In this document: piece after piece, positions 16,565 to 25,326 of the stretch
How positions within the stretch are numbered: the stretch's first letter is position 1
Layout: every line of letters begins with the position of its first letter
Origin: CAZUDI01 sp964618975
Lineage (GTDB): Bacteria > Desulfobacterota > Desulfomonilia > UBA1062
Reading direction: 5' to 3'
DNA: 58,500 nucleotides
Assembly (NCBI GenBank): GCA_964618975.1
Contig: CAZUDI010000022.1
Location: 1 to 58,500 of the forward strand
Program-made: the position numbers and the translations under genes
The notes under the pieces: model-generated
What the model was told of the DNA's origin: nothing
What the model saw: only the letters and a program-made list of their open reading frames with translations
Databases searched by the model: none

Positions 16565-17557
16565 ATGGGACAGATCCTGAGCCAGGAAGAGGTTGATGCG
16601 CTCTTAAAGGGTGTCGTTGGCGGAGAGATCGAGGCCGACACCAGCGAGACCGTGGCCGTCACGGCCGACGGGCTCACCATCTACGACTTCACCGCCCAGG
16701 ACAAGGTGATCCGGGGGCGCATGCCCTCGCTGGATGCCATCAATGACCGCTTCGCGCGCTTCTTCAGGAACACCCTCTCCAGCATGCTCAGGCGCATGGT
16801 GGATGTGACGCCGGTCTCGCTGGATACGCTGAAGTTCGGCAACTTCATGCGTTCGCTGCCGGTACCCTCGAGTATCCATATCATCCACGTGGAACCGCTG
16901 CGGGGCAACGCCCTGGTGGTACTGGAGACCAAGCTCGTCTTCGCGCTGGTGGACTGCTTCTTCGGCGGCGGCGGTGCCGGGGGTATGAAGGTCGAGGGCC
17001 GGGAATTCACCGCCATCGAACAGCGCATCCTGCTGAACGTCGTGTCGGCGGCCATCAGGGAGCTCGACAATGCCTGGCAGCCGGTCTATGAGCTCAAATT
17101 CGGCTACGTGCGCGCGGAGATGAACCCGCAGTTCGCCGGGATCATCCCCAACGAAGACGTGCTGATCGTGATGCAGTTCGATGTGGAGATGGAGGAGACG
17201 AGCGGGAACATCATGGTGTGCATCCCCTACATGCTCATCGAGCCCATTCGGGACCGGCTGTATTCAAGCTTCCACGCCGAGGAGAAGGTGAGCGTGGATA
17301 CGGCGTGGACCAACCGTTTCAAGCACGAGCTGCTGAACGTGTATCTGAATATCGCGGTGGAGCTGGGACACACCCGCATATCCTCGCGCGAACTGTCCGA
17401 ACTCAAGGCGGGGGACGTGATCGTGCTGGATGAGGACCAGACAGACCCGCTGCTGGTCAAGGCCCAGGGTTTGCCCAAGTTCTACGGGCGGCCGGGCAAG
17501 ATCCGGGAGACCATGGCGGTCGAGGTCGTAGGCGTGGTGGACAAGCAGCTCTACTAG
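16565..17557 (+). CDS. fliM: Flagellar motor switch protein FliM
   Basis: 330 residues, full length. The N-terminal CheY-P docking motif is LSQEEVDALL (about 5-14). The middle domain includes LRGNALVVLETKLVFALVDCFFGG, shown here only by its key GNALVV and DCFFGG motifs. The C-terminal SpoA domain pairs with FliN (LKAGDVIVLD). FliM is the central part of the C-ring and sets rotation direction. AAGGAG is well placed before the ATG. Confidence 0.96.
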   Translation: MGQILSQEEVDALLKGVVGGEIEADTSETVAVTADGLTIYDFTAQDKVIRGRMPSLDAINDRFARFFRNTLSSMLRRMVDVTPVSLDTLKFGNFMRSLPVPSSIHIIHVEPLRGNALVVLETKLVFALVDCFFGGGGAGGMKVEGREFTAIEQRILLNVVSAAIRELDNAWQPVYELKFGYVRAEMNPQFAGIIPNEDVLIVMQFDVEMEETSGNIMVCIPYMLIEPIRDRLYSSFHAEEKVSVDTAWTNRFKHELLNVYLNIAVELGHTRISSRELSELKAGDVIVLDEDQTDPLLVKAQGLPKFYGRPGKIRETMAVEVVGVVDKQLY

Positions 17558-17567
17558 GAGGGAGCGC

Positions 17568-18092
17568 ATGGCAGATAAGGAGAAGATGGCTATGGGAAGC
17601 TCGGGCGAACTGACCCAGGATGATATTGACGCCCTGATGAGCCAGGGAGGCGATGCGGAAGATACACCGACCGACGATGCAGCAGGCGCGGACCACGAGC
17701 AGGACCGGCTGGCCGAGGAATGGGCCAAGGCCCTCGACGAGGGCCTGGACATCGAGGAAGGGGTGCCCCTGGGCCAGGAGGCCAAGCAGGCCCAGTTCAC
17801 CGATCTGGGGGGGGCGCGAAAGACCACGACCTCCCGTGACCTGGACTTCATCCTTGATATTCCCCTGGATGTAACCGTGGAGATCGGACGCAACCGGATG
17901 CTCATCAACGATCTGCTACAGCTGGGACAGGGCTCCATCATAGAGCTGAACCGCCTGGCCGGTGAGCCGCTGGATATCCTGGTGAACAACAAGCTGATTG
18001 CCCGGGGGGAGGTGGTGGTGGTGAGCGAGAAGTTCGCTATCCGTATCACCGATATCGTCTCGCCCATGGAGCGTGTCAAGAGGCTCGGATGA
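17568..18092 (+). CDS. fliN: Flagellar motor switch protein FliN with FliY-like N-terminus
   Basis: 174 residues, longer than short FliN (about 100-140). The C-terminal SpoA domain (about 95-174) has LDFILDIPLDVTVEIGR, GSIIELNRLAGEPLDILVN and RITDIVSP. The N-terminal extension starts with GELTQDDIDALMSQGG, which resembles the EIDALL-type CheY-P docking motif of FliM and FliY, followed by an acidic linker. No CheC-like phosphatase domain is present. The ATGA overlap with fliO shows coupling. Confidence 0.92.
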   Translation: MADKEKMAMGSSGELTQDDIDALMSQGGDAEDTPTDDAAGADHEQDRLAEEWAKALDEGLDIEEGVPLGQEAKQAQFTDLGGARKTTTSRDLDFILDIPLDVTVEIGRNRMLINDLLQLGQGSIIELNRLAGEPLDILVNNKLIARGEVVVVSEKFAIRITDIVSPMERVKRLG

Positions 18093-18448
18093 CAAGGCGA
18101 CTCCTCCTGGTCCTGTCCGGCCTGTTCTTTGCGTTTCCGGCCTTGGCGGCCGAGGGCGAGTACGCCGCCGTGGGGTTTAAGTCCCTGCTGCTGCTCCTGG
18201 TGATCGTGGTGGCCCTGTTCGGACTGGCCTGGGGCCTGAAGCGTTACGGGCCCGTAGCCCAGGCGCGCAAGTCGCTGGGGCTGACGGTCGTAGGGCAGGT
18301 GGGTCTCAACCAGAAGTCCTCCCTGGCCCTGGTGAGGGTGGGCCGGTCCCTGCTGCTGGTGGGGGTCAGCCCCGGGGCGGTTACGCTGATCAAGGATCTC
18401 GAAGGTGAGAACTTCGAGGGTGCCATCGAACGCGAGATCCGGCAATGA
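18089..18448 (+). CDS. fliO: Flagellar export apparatus protein FliO
   Basis: 119 residues. A signal-like start (LLLVLSGLFFAFPALAAEG) is followed by one membrane helix (about 30-50) and a cytoplasmic domain with VVGQVGLNQKSSLALVRVG and LLLVGVSPG, typical of FliO. FliO aids assembly of the FliP ring of the export gate. It overlaps fliN and fliP by 4 bases each. Confidence 0.9.
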   Translation: MTRRLLLVLSGLFFAFPALAAEGEYAAVGFKSLLLLLVIVVALFGLAWGLKRYGPVAQARKSLGLTVVGQVGLNQKSSLALVRVGRSLLLVGVSPGAVTLIKDLEGENFEGAIEREIRQ

Positions 18449-19203
18449 AAAGTTTTCCCCGGGGTGTGATAATCGTGGGAGTGCTCCTGGGTGTGTTGCT
18501 GCCGGGGGTCCTGGCGGCCCAGGGCGTGACCATTCCCAACCTGACCCTGGGGGTGCAGGAGGCCAACCGGCCCGAGGACGTGGTGGGGGTGCTGCAGATC
18601 CTCTTCATCCTCACGATCCTGGCTGTGGCACCCTCAATCGTGATCATGGTGACCAGTTTCACCCGCATCATCGTAGTGCTGGGATTCATACGCCAGGCGG
18701 TGGGCACGCAGCAGATGCCACCGCAGCAGGTACTCTCGGCCCTGGCGATCTTCCTGACCTTTTTCATCATGAGCCCCACCCTGAACACCATCAATGACGA
18801 GGCGCTGACCCCCTATCAGGCCGGATACCTCACCTTTGAGCAGGCCCTCAAGAACGCGGAGAAACCCGTGCGGGAATTCATGTTCAAGCAGACCCGGGAA
18901 AAGGACCTGGCGCTCTTCTTAAGTGTCATCAAACACGACAAGCCCGCCAACAAGGACGACGTGCCCACACGGGCCCTGATCCCGGCCTTCATGATCAGCG
19001 AGCTCAAGACCGCCTTCCAGATCGGTTTTGTGCTCTTTGTCCCCTTCCTCATCGTGGACATGGTGGTCTCCTCCATCCTGCTCTCCATGGGCATGATGAT
19101 GCTGCCGCCCATCATGATCTCCCTGCCCTTCAAGATCATGATCTTCGTGCTCGTGGACGGGTGGAACCTCCTGGTGGGCACCCTGATCAAGGGGTTCCTG
19201 TGA
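18445..19203 (+). CDS. fliP: Flagellar export gate protein FliP
   Basis: 252 residues with a cleavable signal peptide (about 1-25) and four membrane helices. Conserved FliP features include PSIVIMVTSFTRIIVVL, the TPYQAGYLTFEQAL loop, AFMISELKTAFQIGF and SMGMMMLPP. FliP forms the pentameric core of the type III export gate. The start overlaps the fliO stop (ATGA). A GC-rich 70-base gap with a hairpin-prone sequence separates it from fliQ. Confidence 0.96.
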   Translation: MKSFPRGVIIVGVLLGVLLPGVLAAQGVTIPNLTLGVQEANRPEDVVGVLQILFILTILAVAPSIVIMVTSFTRIIVVLGFIRQAVGTQQMPPQQVLSALAIFLTFFIMSPTLNTINDEALTPYQAGYLTFEQALKNAEKPVREFMFKQTREKDLALFLSVIKHDKPANKDDVPTRALIPAFMISELKTAFQIGFVLFVPFLIVDMVVSSILLSMGMMMLPPIMISLPFKIMIFVLVDGWNLLVGTLIKGFL

Positions 19204-19273
19204 ACACGCTTCACGCGCCGCAGGGGCGCACACGCGGATTCGGCCCCGGACCGGCCGGCGGGAGGGAGGCCCC

Positions 19274-19543
19274 ATGACGCCGGAGGCCGTGACCGCCATG
19301 ATGGGTGAGGCGATCAAGCTCACACTCCTGGTGGGGTCGCCCATGCTGCTTCTGGGGCTGGTCATCGGTTTGTCGGTGAGCATCTTTTCGGCCGTCACCC
19401 AGATCCAGGAGATGACGCTGACCTTTGTGCCCAAGATCGTGGTGGTGTTCCTGGCCCTGCTCTTCTCCCTGCCGTGGATCATCGAGAAACTCACCTCCTA
19501 TACGATCAACCTCTACAGTTCCATCCCCTACCTGATTCGATGA
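19274..19543 (+). CDS. fliQ: Flagellar export gate protein FliQ
   Basis: 89 residues, the standard length. MTPEAVTAMMGEAIKLTLL and two membrane helices with ATQIQEMTLTFVPK-like content (here VTQIQEMTLTFVPKI) identify FliQ, a small gate subunit that packs around FliP-FliR. GGGAGG precedes the ATG. Its stop overlaps the fliR start. Confidence 0.95.
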   Translation: MTPEAVTAMMGEAIKLTLLVGSPMLLLGLVIGLSVSIFSAVTQIQEMTLTFVPKIVVVFLALLFSLPWIIEKLTSYTINLYSSIPYLIR

Positions 19544-20322
19544 GTGAGCTGCTCAATCTTGCCTGGGCGGATTTTCTGGCCTTTATCCTGGTCTTCCTCC
19601 GGGTGGGCCTGGTCTTTGCGGCGATTCCCTTCTTCGGCGCCGAGATCGTCCCACGGCGCATAACCGCGGTGCTGGCCCTCTTCCTGAGCCTAGTACTGTT
19701 GCCGGTCGTACCCCCCGTGAGCATATCGCCCTCGGATCTGACGGTGTTCGGCCTTGTCGGGCTGATCCTCCACGACCTGCTCATCGGCATGTGTCTGGGG
19801 CTGAGCATCAGTGTTATCTTCGCCGGTGTCCAGCTGGCGGGTCAGCTGATGGGATTCCAGATGGGATTCGCCATTGCCAATGTCGTGGATCCCATGACCG
19901 GTGAGGATGCACCCATCACGTCCAATCTCCTCTACATCACCGCCTTCCTGCTCTTTCTCTGCTTTGAGGGACATCACCTGCTCATCCAGGCCCTGACCGA
20001 AAGCTTCGTGCTGATTCCCGTGGCCGAGAATCTGGCCCAGAAGGGTTTCCTGCTCACGGTGCTAACCTACGGCGGGCAGATGTTCCTGATCGGCATGAAG
20101 GTGGCCGCCCCGGCGATCGGGGTCCTGCTCCTCATGAACGTCTCCTTCGCCCTGGTCGCCCGTGCCGTGCCCCAGATGAACGTCTTCCTCATGAGCTTTC
20201 CGCTCACGATCATGGTGGGGCTCACCTTCATGGTGATCGTGATCAAGCTCCTGCCCTACTTTCTGAACCAGGCCCTGGGCCGGGCGGGGGAATTCATGCA
20301 GGCCGCCATGGCCCTCTTCTAG
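19540..20322 (+). CDS. fliR: Flagellar export gate protein FliR
   Basis: 260 residues from ATG 19540, overlapping the fliQ stop (ATGA). Six or so membrane helices, with FLRVGLVFAAIPFFG, PRRITAVLALFLSL, GFQMGFAIANVVDP and the C-terminal QMNVFLMSFPLTIMVG segment, are typical of FliR. It completes the export gate. In most proteobacteria flhB and flhA would follow; here the cluster stops and mutS comes next. Confidence 0.95.
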   Translation: MSELLNLAWADFLAFILVFLRVGLVFAAIPFFGAEIVPRRITAVLALFLSLVLLPVVPPVSISPSDLTVFGLVGLILHDLLIGMCLGLSISVIFAGVQLAGQLMGFQMGFAIANVVDPMTGEDAPITSNLLYITAFLLFLCFEGHHLLIQALTESFVLIPVAENLAQKGFLLTVLTYGGQMFLIGMKVAAPAIGVLLLMNVSFALVARAVPQMNVFLMSFPLTIMVGLTFMVIVIKLLPYFLNQALGRAGEFMQAAMALF

Positions 20323-20838
20323 CCCTCCAGTCAGGTGATAAATAAGGCCGCCTTTGTACCAGGAAGGCATAACAGACCGATCACGGACCGCTGCCAGCAT
20401 GCCCATGTCGGCTCATGCAACGCATCATCAGCAACAGCTCTTGAATCGCTATGGACCGCATTCCCTTAGCGCTTGCGGCCTCCAGGCGGACCCAGGGTTC
20501 GCCATGGGACTCATCCCCATGATTGCATCTTGATCAGTGCCTGAAAATGCAACTGATGGCAGGTGCGTCACGGAGGCAAGAGGCAGGATGTGAGCTCAGC
20601 CTTGATTTTGGGGGGGAGCTCGTATTATTCTCTGCACTGTTATGGAACAACCTCAGGTGGCGAACATACATGCACTGGCGCTTCAGGACCCCTCCCGGGG
20701 CCTGAAGCGTTACCATGATCAGGGGGGGCTGCGGGTCATCATGCAAGGCGGGCTCGGGTGGCTGGTCGGCGCCGGAGGATTCAAGGCCGCCATCATGGAG
20801 GATCGGTGCCGGGCCCATAGGGGCGAGGGTGCCAGGGC
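20323..20838. other. Intergenic region between fliR and mutS
   Basis: 516 bases without a convincing gene; the short open frames have no family resemblance and no credible ribosome site. It holds one copy of the dispersed repeat (20444-20534). No clear promoter or terminator could be assigned. Confidence 0.6.
20444..20534 (+). repeat. Intergenic structured repeat, copy A
   Basis: It runs from AATCGCTATGG to CCCATGATTGCATCTTGAT. It aligns along its length with copy D (37914-37997): shared AATCGCTAT, an ATTCCC/TTTCCC box, a CCAGG stem and the 3' box TTGGG-like/TCATnCCnATGATTGCA. It lies upstream of mutS. Confidence 0.65.
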
Positions 20839-23409
20839 ATGACCAAACTTACCCCCATGATGCAGCAGTACCAGGAGATCAAGGCGCACTACCAGGATGC
20901 CATCCTCTTCTACCGCATGGGAGACTTTTACGAGATGTTCGCAGGCGACGCCGTTGTGGCCGCCCGCATCCTGGGGATTGCCCTGACCACCCGCGACAAG
21001 GGGCGCGAGAACCCGGTGCCCATGTGCGGGATCCCCTATCACAGCGCGTCCTCCTACATATCGCGGTTGATCCTGGCGGGGCACAAGGTGGCGATCTGCG
21101 AACAGGGTCCCCTCGAAGACGGAGCCAAGGGGCTGGTCCCCCGGGAGGTGAAACAGGTGATCACCCCGGGGCTCATCGTGGACGATACCCACCTGAGCAG
21201 CGACAAGGCCAACTATCTCATGGCGGTCTATCAGCGTGCGCGTCCCGAGGCCTTCGGGGTGGCCTTCCTGGACATCTCCACCGGGGACTTCCGCGTTACC
21301 GAAATCACGGGACGCGAGGATTTTCTCGGCGAGGTGCGACGGGTCTGTCCCAGCGAGATCCTCGTGGCCCAGGAAGGTCTTGCGCTGGATGAATGGTACC
21401 TTACCCGTCTGCAGACAGACCTGGACGAGCGCGAGGCCGAGGAGAGCGTCCTTAACCACTTCCACATCACCGGACTTGGCGGTCTGGGGCTTAAGGGGCA
21501 CCCGGCGGCCCTCATGGCGACCGCCATGGTGCTTGCCTATGTGCGTGCCACACAGCAGGAGACCCTCCCGCACATTACCAGACTCAGGTACTACAACCCT
21601 GGAACCTACCTGATCCTCGGCGCCAACACCACCCGCAACCTGGAACTCTTCGAGTCCATCGGCGGGGGACGCCAGGGGACGCTCGTCGCGGTGATGAATC
21701 AGACCGTCACCCCCATGGGGGCGCGTCTGCTGGCGGACTGGATCGCCTTTCCCCTCATGGACCACCACGCCATCGGGCAGCGCCTGGACGCCGTGGAGGA
21801 GATCCTCTCGACCACGGGACGGCTGCATGGGCTGCGGGAGGCCCTGCGGGAGGTGCCCGACCTGGAGCGGATCATGGGGAGGATTTCCGCCAACCGGGCC
21901 AGCCCGCGGGATATGGTCTCCCTGGCGGGCGGCCTGGAGCAGGCACCCCTGATCAGGGGCCTGCTCGAAGGGTCCTTAAGCACGCTGCTCGACGATCTTG
22001 CTGCCGGCCTTGACCCCTGTGACGCCGATTGTGCGCGCATCCGCAGGACCATTGTCGAGGATCCGCCCCTGAAGCTGGGCGAGGGCGGCGTGATCGCCGA
22101 AGGTGTGGACGCAGAACTGGATGAGCTCAGGCACCTGAGGCGCGACTCACGGGAGTGGATCGCCGCCCTCGAGACGCAGGAGCGCTCGCAAACCGGGATC
22201 GGCTCGCTCAAGATCGGTTACAACCGGGTGTTCGGGTACTACATCGAGGTGGGCAAGGCCCATGCCCACAAGATCCCCCAGACCTACCTGCGCCGGCAGA
22301 CCCTGACGAACGCCGAGCGCTACATCACCCCGGAGCTCAAGGAATATGAGGCGCGTCTCCTGGGGGCCCAGGAGGCGATCACCAGGATCGAGCAACGCAT
22401 CTTTCAGGAGCTGCGTGAGGCGCTCATCGGGTCCATCCCCGTTTTGCAGCGTACCGTGAGCGCCATCGCCAGCCTGGACGTGCTGGCAGGCCTGGCCCAG
22501 CTCGCCCGTACGAACGCCTTCTGCCGCCCTCAGGTGCACCCCGGGCGGGACATATCCATCCGGGGCGGCCGGCACCCGGTCATCGAGCGCATGCTCAAGG
22601 CCGGGGAATTCGTGCCCAACCATTTCCAGTTCGACGCGCAGAACGATACCCTGCACATCATCACCGGACCCAACATGGCGGGGAAATCCACCTACATGCG
22701 GCAGATCGCCCTGATCACGCTCATGGCGCAGATGGGCTCGTTCGTGCCGGCCCAGACGGCCGTGATCGGGGTCGTGGACCGCATCTTTACGCGCATCGGC
22801 GCCCTGGACAATCTCTGTGCCGGCCAGAGCACCTTCCTGGTGGAGATGAGCGAGACCGCCGACATCCTCAACAATGCGACCGAGAGAAGCCTCGTGATCC
22901 TCGACGAGATCGGCCGGGGAACCTCTACCTTTGACGGCATGTCGCTGGCCTGGGCTGTGGCCGAGCATCTCGATCAGCACCGCATGCGGACGCTGTTCGC
23001 CACCCATTATCATGAGCTGGCGGACCTCGCGCGCCGGCACAAGGGGATCAAGAACTATCACATGGCGGTGGACGACAGCGGGCTCGAGGTGGTCTTTCTG
23101 CGGGAGGTCAAGCGGGGGGCCGTGGGCAAGAGCTATGGTATCCATGTGGCGCGCATGGCGGGCATCCCGGAAGAGGTGGTGGCAAGCGCCCGGGTAATCC
23201 TGGAGAATCTGGGCCGCAAGGGAAAGTCCGTCCCCGCACTTTTCGAACGCCTGCCTGTCCAGGCCGGGCTGTTCGAGCAGCCCGATGATGGCATCCTTAA
23301 GGAAATCAGAGAGCTGGATATCGAAAACCTCAGGCCTGTCGAGGCCCTGACCCTGCTGAACACCTACAAGGAAAGAATCCTTAAGACCTGTCCTAAAGAT
23401 CCTTCCTGA
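20839..23409 (+). CDS. mutS: DNA mismatch repair protein MutS
   Basis: 856 residues, full length. The N-terminal mismatch-binding domain has FYRMGDFYEMF with the Phe-x-Glu reading residues. Connector, core and clamp domains follow. The ATPase domain has Walker A GPNMAGKST at 610-618, Walker B LVILDEIGRGTSTFD and the ATHYHEL H-loop. MutS finds mismatches and recruits MutL. No mutL is in the window. Start ATG 20839 is supported by alignment of MTKLTPMMQQY with the usual start. Confidence 0.97.
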   Translation: MTKLTPMMQQYQEIKAHYQDAILFYRMGDFYEMFAGDAVVAARILGIALTTRDKGRENPVPMCGIPYHSASSYISRLILAGHKVAICEQGPLEDGAKGLVPREVKQVITPGLIVDDTHLSSDKANYLMAVYQRARPEAFGVAFLDISTGDFRVTEITGREDFLGEVRRVCPSEILVAQEGLALDEWYLTRLQTDLDEREAEESVLNHFHITGLGGLGLKGHPAALMATAMVLAYVRATQQETLPHITRLRYYNPGTYLILGANTTRNLELFESIGGGRQGTLVAVMNQTVTPMGARLLADWIAFPLMDHHAIGQRLDAVEEILSTTGRLHGLREALREVPDLERIMGRISANRASPRDMVSLAGGLEQAPLIRGLLEGSLSTLLDDLAAGLDPCDADCARIRRTIVEDPPLKLGEGGVIAEGVDAELDELRHLRRDSREWIAALETQERSQTGIGSLKIGYNRVFGYYIEVGKAHAHKIPQTYLRRQTLTNAERYITPELKEYEARLLGAQEAITRIEQRIFQELREALIGSIPVLQRTVSAIASLDVLAGLAQLARTNAFCRPQVHPGRDISIRGGRHPVIERMLKAGEFVPNHFQFDAQNDTLHIITGPNMAGKSTYMRQIALITLMAQMGSFVPAQTAVIGVVDRIFTRIGALDNLCAGQSTFLVEMSETADILNNATERSLVILDEIGRGTSTFDGMSLAWAVAEHLDQHRMRTLFATHYHELADLARRHKGIKNYHMAVDDSGLEVVFLREVKRGAVGKSYGIHVARMAGIPEEVVASARVILENLGRKGKSVPALFERLPVQAGLFEQPDDGILKEIRELDIENLRPVEALTLLNTYKERILKTCPKDPS

Positions 23410-23441
23410 TCTGGCCGAATAATCGAGGGAAGGGGATGTAC

Positions 23442-24671
23442 ATGAGCACTCACGTGGACGCGAAGCTGCTTGCCCAGAAAACCGGCATGCCGTATCTCGA
23501 TCTTGCCAGAACACCTCCCGACCAGCGTTGTGTGGAGCTGCTCAAGGAGGTCTTTGCCAGGAGTTACAGGAGTATCCCCGTGCGATTCCTCAACGGCGGC
23601 GTTCTGGTGGCCATGGAGGAACCGGCCCAGAATGGGATGATCGAGGCCATAACCTTCCATATGGGGCACAAGGTGTACCCCGCCCTGGCGGACAAGGCGG
23701 CCATCCAAGCGGCGATCGACAACTGCTACAGCGGCATGGCCGCGGAGGAGGCCGTAGACGCGCCCCCGCAGGTTGTCCCCGAGGTTTCCCGCGAGCATCA
23801 CACGATCTCGGTGATCTCCAACAAGGGGGGGGTGGGCAAGACTCACATCTCCACCAATCTGGCCAAGATCCTGAGCGATCATGGACGGAAGGTGCTCTTG
23901 ATCGATGCAGACCTGGGCAATGCGGACATCTCCAATAAGCTGGCCATGTTTCCGGAACATACCCTGATGGACTTTCTCGAGGGCGAGATCTCGCTCAAGG
24001 AGATCATTATGCCCACGGCGCTGGGCTTTGACCTGATCGGCGGCAGCTCCGGGGAGTTTAGGCTGGCGAACATCAATTACGTGCAGCGCAGCAAGTTCAT
24101 CCGCAACTTCAACAAGATCAGCCAGGACTACGACGTGACCATCTTCGACCTGAGCGCCGGAATCGGCTCGGCGGTCATGGACTTCGCCCTGGCCACGGAT
24201 GAGGTCGTGGTGGTGACGACCCCTCAGGACATCATCGCCGGCTATGCCTGTATCAAGGCCTCCTTTCAGCACTTCAAATCGATCGAAGACAAGCTCATGA
24301 GCAAGGTGGAGGACTACGAGCCGCGCCGGGTGTACGTTCCCTGGGTCGTGATGAACCAGGTCACTACCCTCAAGCAGGGCATCTTCCTCTACAACCGTAT
24401 CTGCCAGACCGCCGACGAGCGCGTCAATAACGCGGAGGACCTCTTCGCCGTCAAGCCGGCCTACCTGGGCGGCGTGCTGTACGACCGGGAGCTCTTCCGC
24501 AAGGCCGAACAGAATCGCCAGCCCTTGAGCGGGCTGTTCCCCAGGAGCAAACCGGCGCAGTGTCTCGAGTTCCTGGGGCGCAACATCATGACCCGGCCAT
24601 CCGAGCGCGAGTACCGCTCCCAGGTCAGGGGGGGTATCAAGAGGTTTGCCGCGATCTTCTCGCTGCGCTGA
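23442..24671 (+). CDS. MinD/ParA-type ATPase with N-terminal MshEN (T2SSE_N-like) domain
   Basis: 409 residues from ATG 23442, six bases after AGGGG (23431-23435); ATG 23436 is too close to it. Residues 7-98 (AQKTGMPYLDLAR, YRSIPVRF, LVAMEEP, AAIQAAI) resemble the MshEN domain of GspE/PilB ATPases. A linker leads to a MinD-like domain with deviant Walker A KGGVGKTH (128-135), the DADLGNADIS switch and a FDLSAGIG motif. The C-terminus GIKRFAAIFSLR could be an amphipathic membrane-targeting helix. Such ATPases position flagella, pili or other polar machines; which one here is not shown. It is close to FlhG but lacks its usual N-terminus. Confidence 0.82.
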   Translation: MSTHVDAKLLAQKTGMPYLDLARTPPDQRCVELLKEVFARSYRSIPVRFLNGGVLVAMEEPAQNGMIEAITFHMGHKVYPALADKAAIQAAIDNCYSGMAAEEAVDAPPQVVPEVSREHHTISVISNKGGVGKTHISTNLAKILSDHGRKVLLIDADLGNADISNKLAMFPEHTLMDFLEGEISLKEIIMPTALGFDLIGGSSGEFRLANINYVQRSKFIRNFNKISQDYDVTIFDLSAGIGSAVMDFALATDEVVVVTTPQDIIAGYACIKASFQHFKSIEDKLMSKVEDYEPRRVYVPWVVMNQVTTLKQGIFLYNRICQTADERVNNAEDLFAVKPAYLGGVLYDRELFRKAEQNRQPLSGLFPRSKPAQCLEFLGRNIMTRPSEREYRSQVRGGIKRFAAIFSLR

Positions 24672-24745
24672 CGATTCACCCTTAAGGGATCGGGTATTCA
24701 ACCGATAAACTACTATAGCAGAGCAACGCAAAAGGGGTATAATAA

Positions 24746-24934
24746 ATGACTTTGTCAGAATATCGTGAACACAGTGTGACGAAATGGGAAGATGTGCGGC
24801 CGGTGGTCATCTACTTCGCGGGTGAGCGCTTCGTGGTGGAGTATGACCGCCACCATGATCCCGTGGAAACGCCTGTGGTCGCGATGATTCACTCCTATCT
24901 CGGGAATATCCACCTCACCAAGAACGACAATTGA
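24746..24934 (+). CDS. Small acidic hypothetical protein
   Basis: 62 residues with a strong ribosome site (AAAGGGG) 9 bases before the ATG. The sequence has alternating strand-like segments (VVIYFAGERFVVEY) and no membrane segment or signal peptide. No family recognised. It lies 74 bases after the MinD-like gene and could be co-transcribed or have its own promoter. Confidence 0.6.
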   Translation: MTLSEYREHSVTKWEDVRPVVIYFAGERFVVEYDRHHDPVETPVVAMIHSYLGNIHLTKNDN

Positions 24935-25138
24935 GCCCCCTTGCGTCTGCAGATATCATCCCACATGACGGCCGGGATCGGTGATGCGCCCCCCCGGCGA
25001 TCTGAGTGAAGATGAGCCCACAGGGTGACAGGGCATAACCTGCCATAGTCCCTTAAATAGAATCATTGTAATGCCGTTCACGCCACTTACCACGATTCCC
25101 CTTTCCAAGTAACCTGTCGCAAGCCCATAAAAGAACCA

Positions 25139-25226
25139 TTTTAATGGCCTGAGGGTCAGATTCCCCGCCGCTGGCGGCGGAAAGCGGGCTCCCGGGCTTG
25201 CCCCGGGATTTATCTCCACGATTTCA
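25139..25226 (+). repeat. Intergenic structured repeat, copy B1
   Basis: It begins TTTTAATGGCCTGAGGGTC and aligns closely with copy C (32378-32460). It contains hairpin 1 (CCGCCGC-TG-GCGGCGG) and hairpin 2 (TCCCGGG-CTTGC-CCCGGGA), then a degenerate 3' box (GGGATTTATCTCCACGATT). Confidence 0.72.
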
Positions 25227-25246
25227 TGCGGGCTGCAGCAAGGAAG

Positions 25247-25294
25247 GAGACCAGGGCCTTATCTGGGATTCATGCCCATGATTTGTCTTGATAA
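25247..25294 (+). repeat. Intergenic structured repeat, half copy B2
   Basis: It repeats only the 3' module: GGAGACCAGGGCCTTATCTGG then GATTCATGCCCATGATTTG. It matches the corresponding part of copy A (20444-20534), including CTTGAT afterwards. It ends about 30 bases before the receiver gene. Confidence 0.65.
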
Positions 25295-25326
25295 TCGCCC
25301 GGCGGTCCTTTATGTTATATGTCCAT

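Larger units (their letters stand above)
24935..25326. other. Intergenic region upstream of the receiver protein
   Basis: 392 bases without a gene. Most of it is occupied by one full and one half copy of the dispersed repeat (25139-25226 and 25247-25294). The region before these is AT-richer and shows nothing assignable. Confidence 0.6.

Noticed and set aside
20534..20842. Short open frames on both strands upstream of mutS
   Set aside because: Unusual composition, no ribosome site, and one overlaps the mutS start.
24956..25219. 87-codon minus-strand frame in the spacer before the receiver gene
   Set aside because: It runs through repeat copy B1 and has no ribosome site or family likeness.
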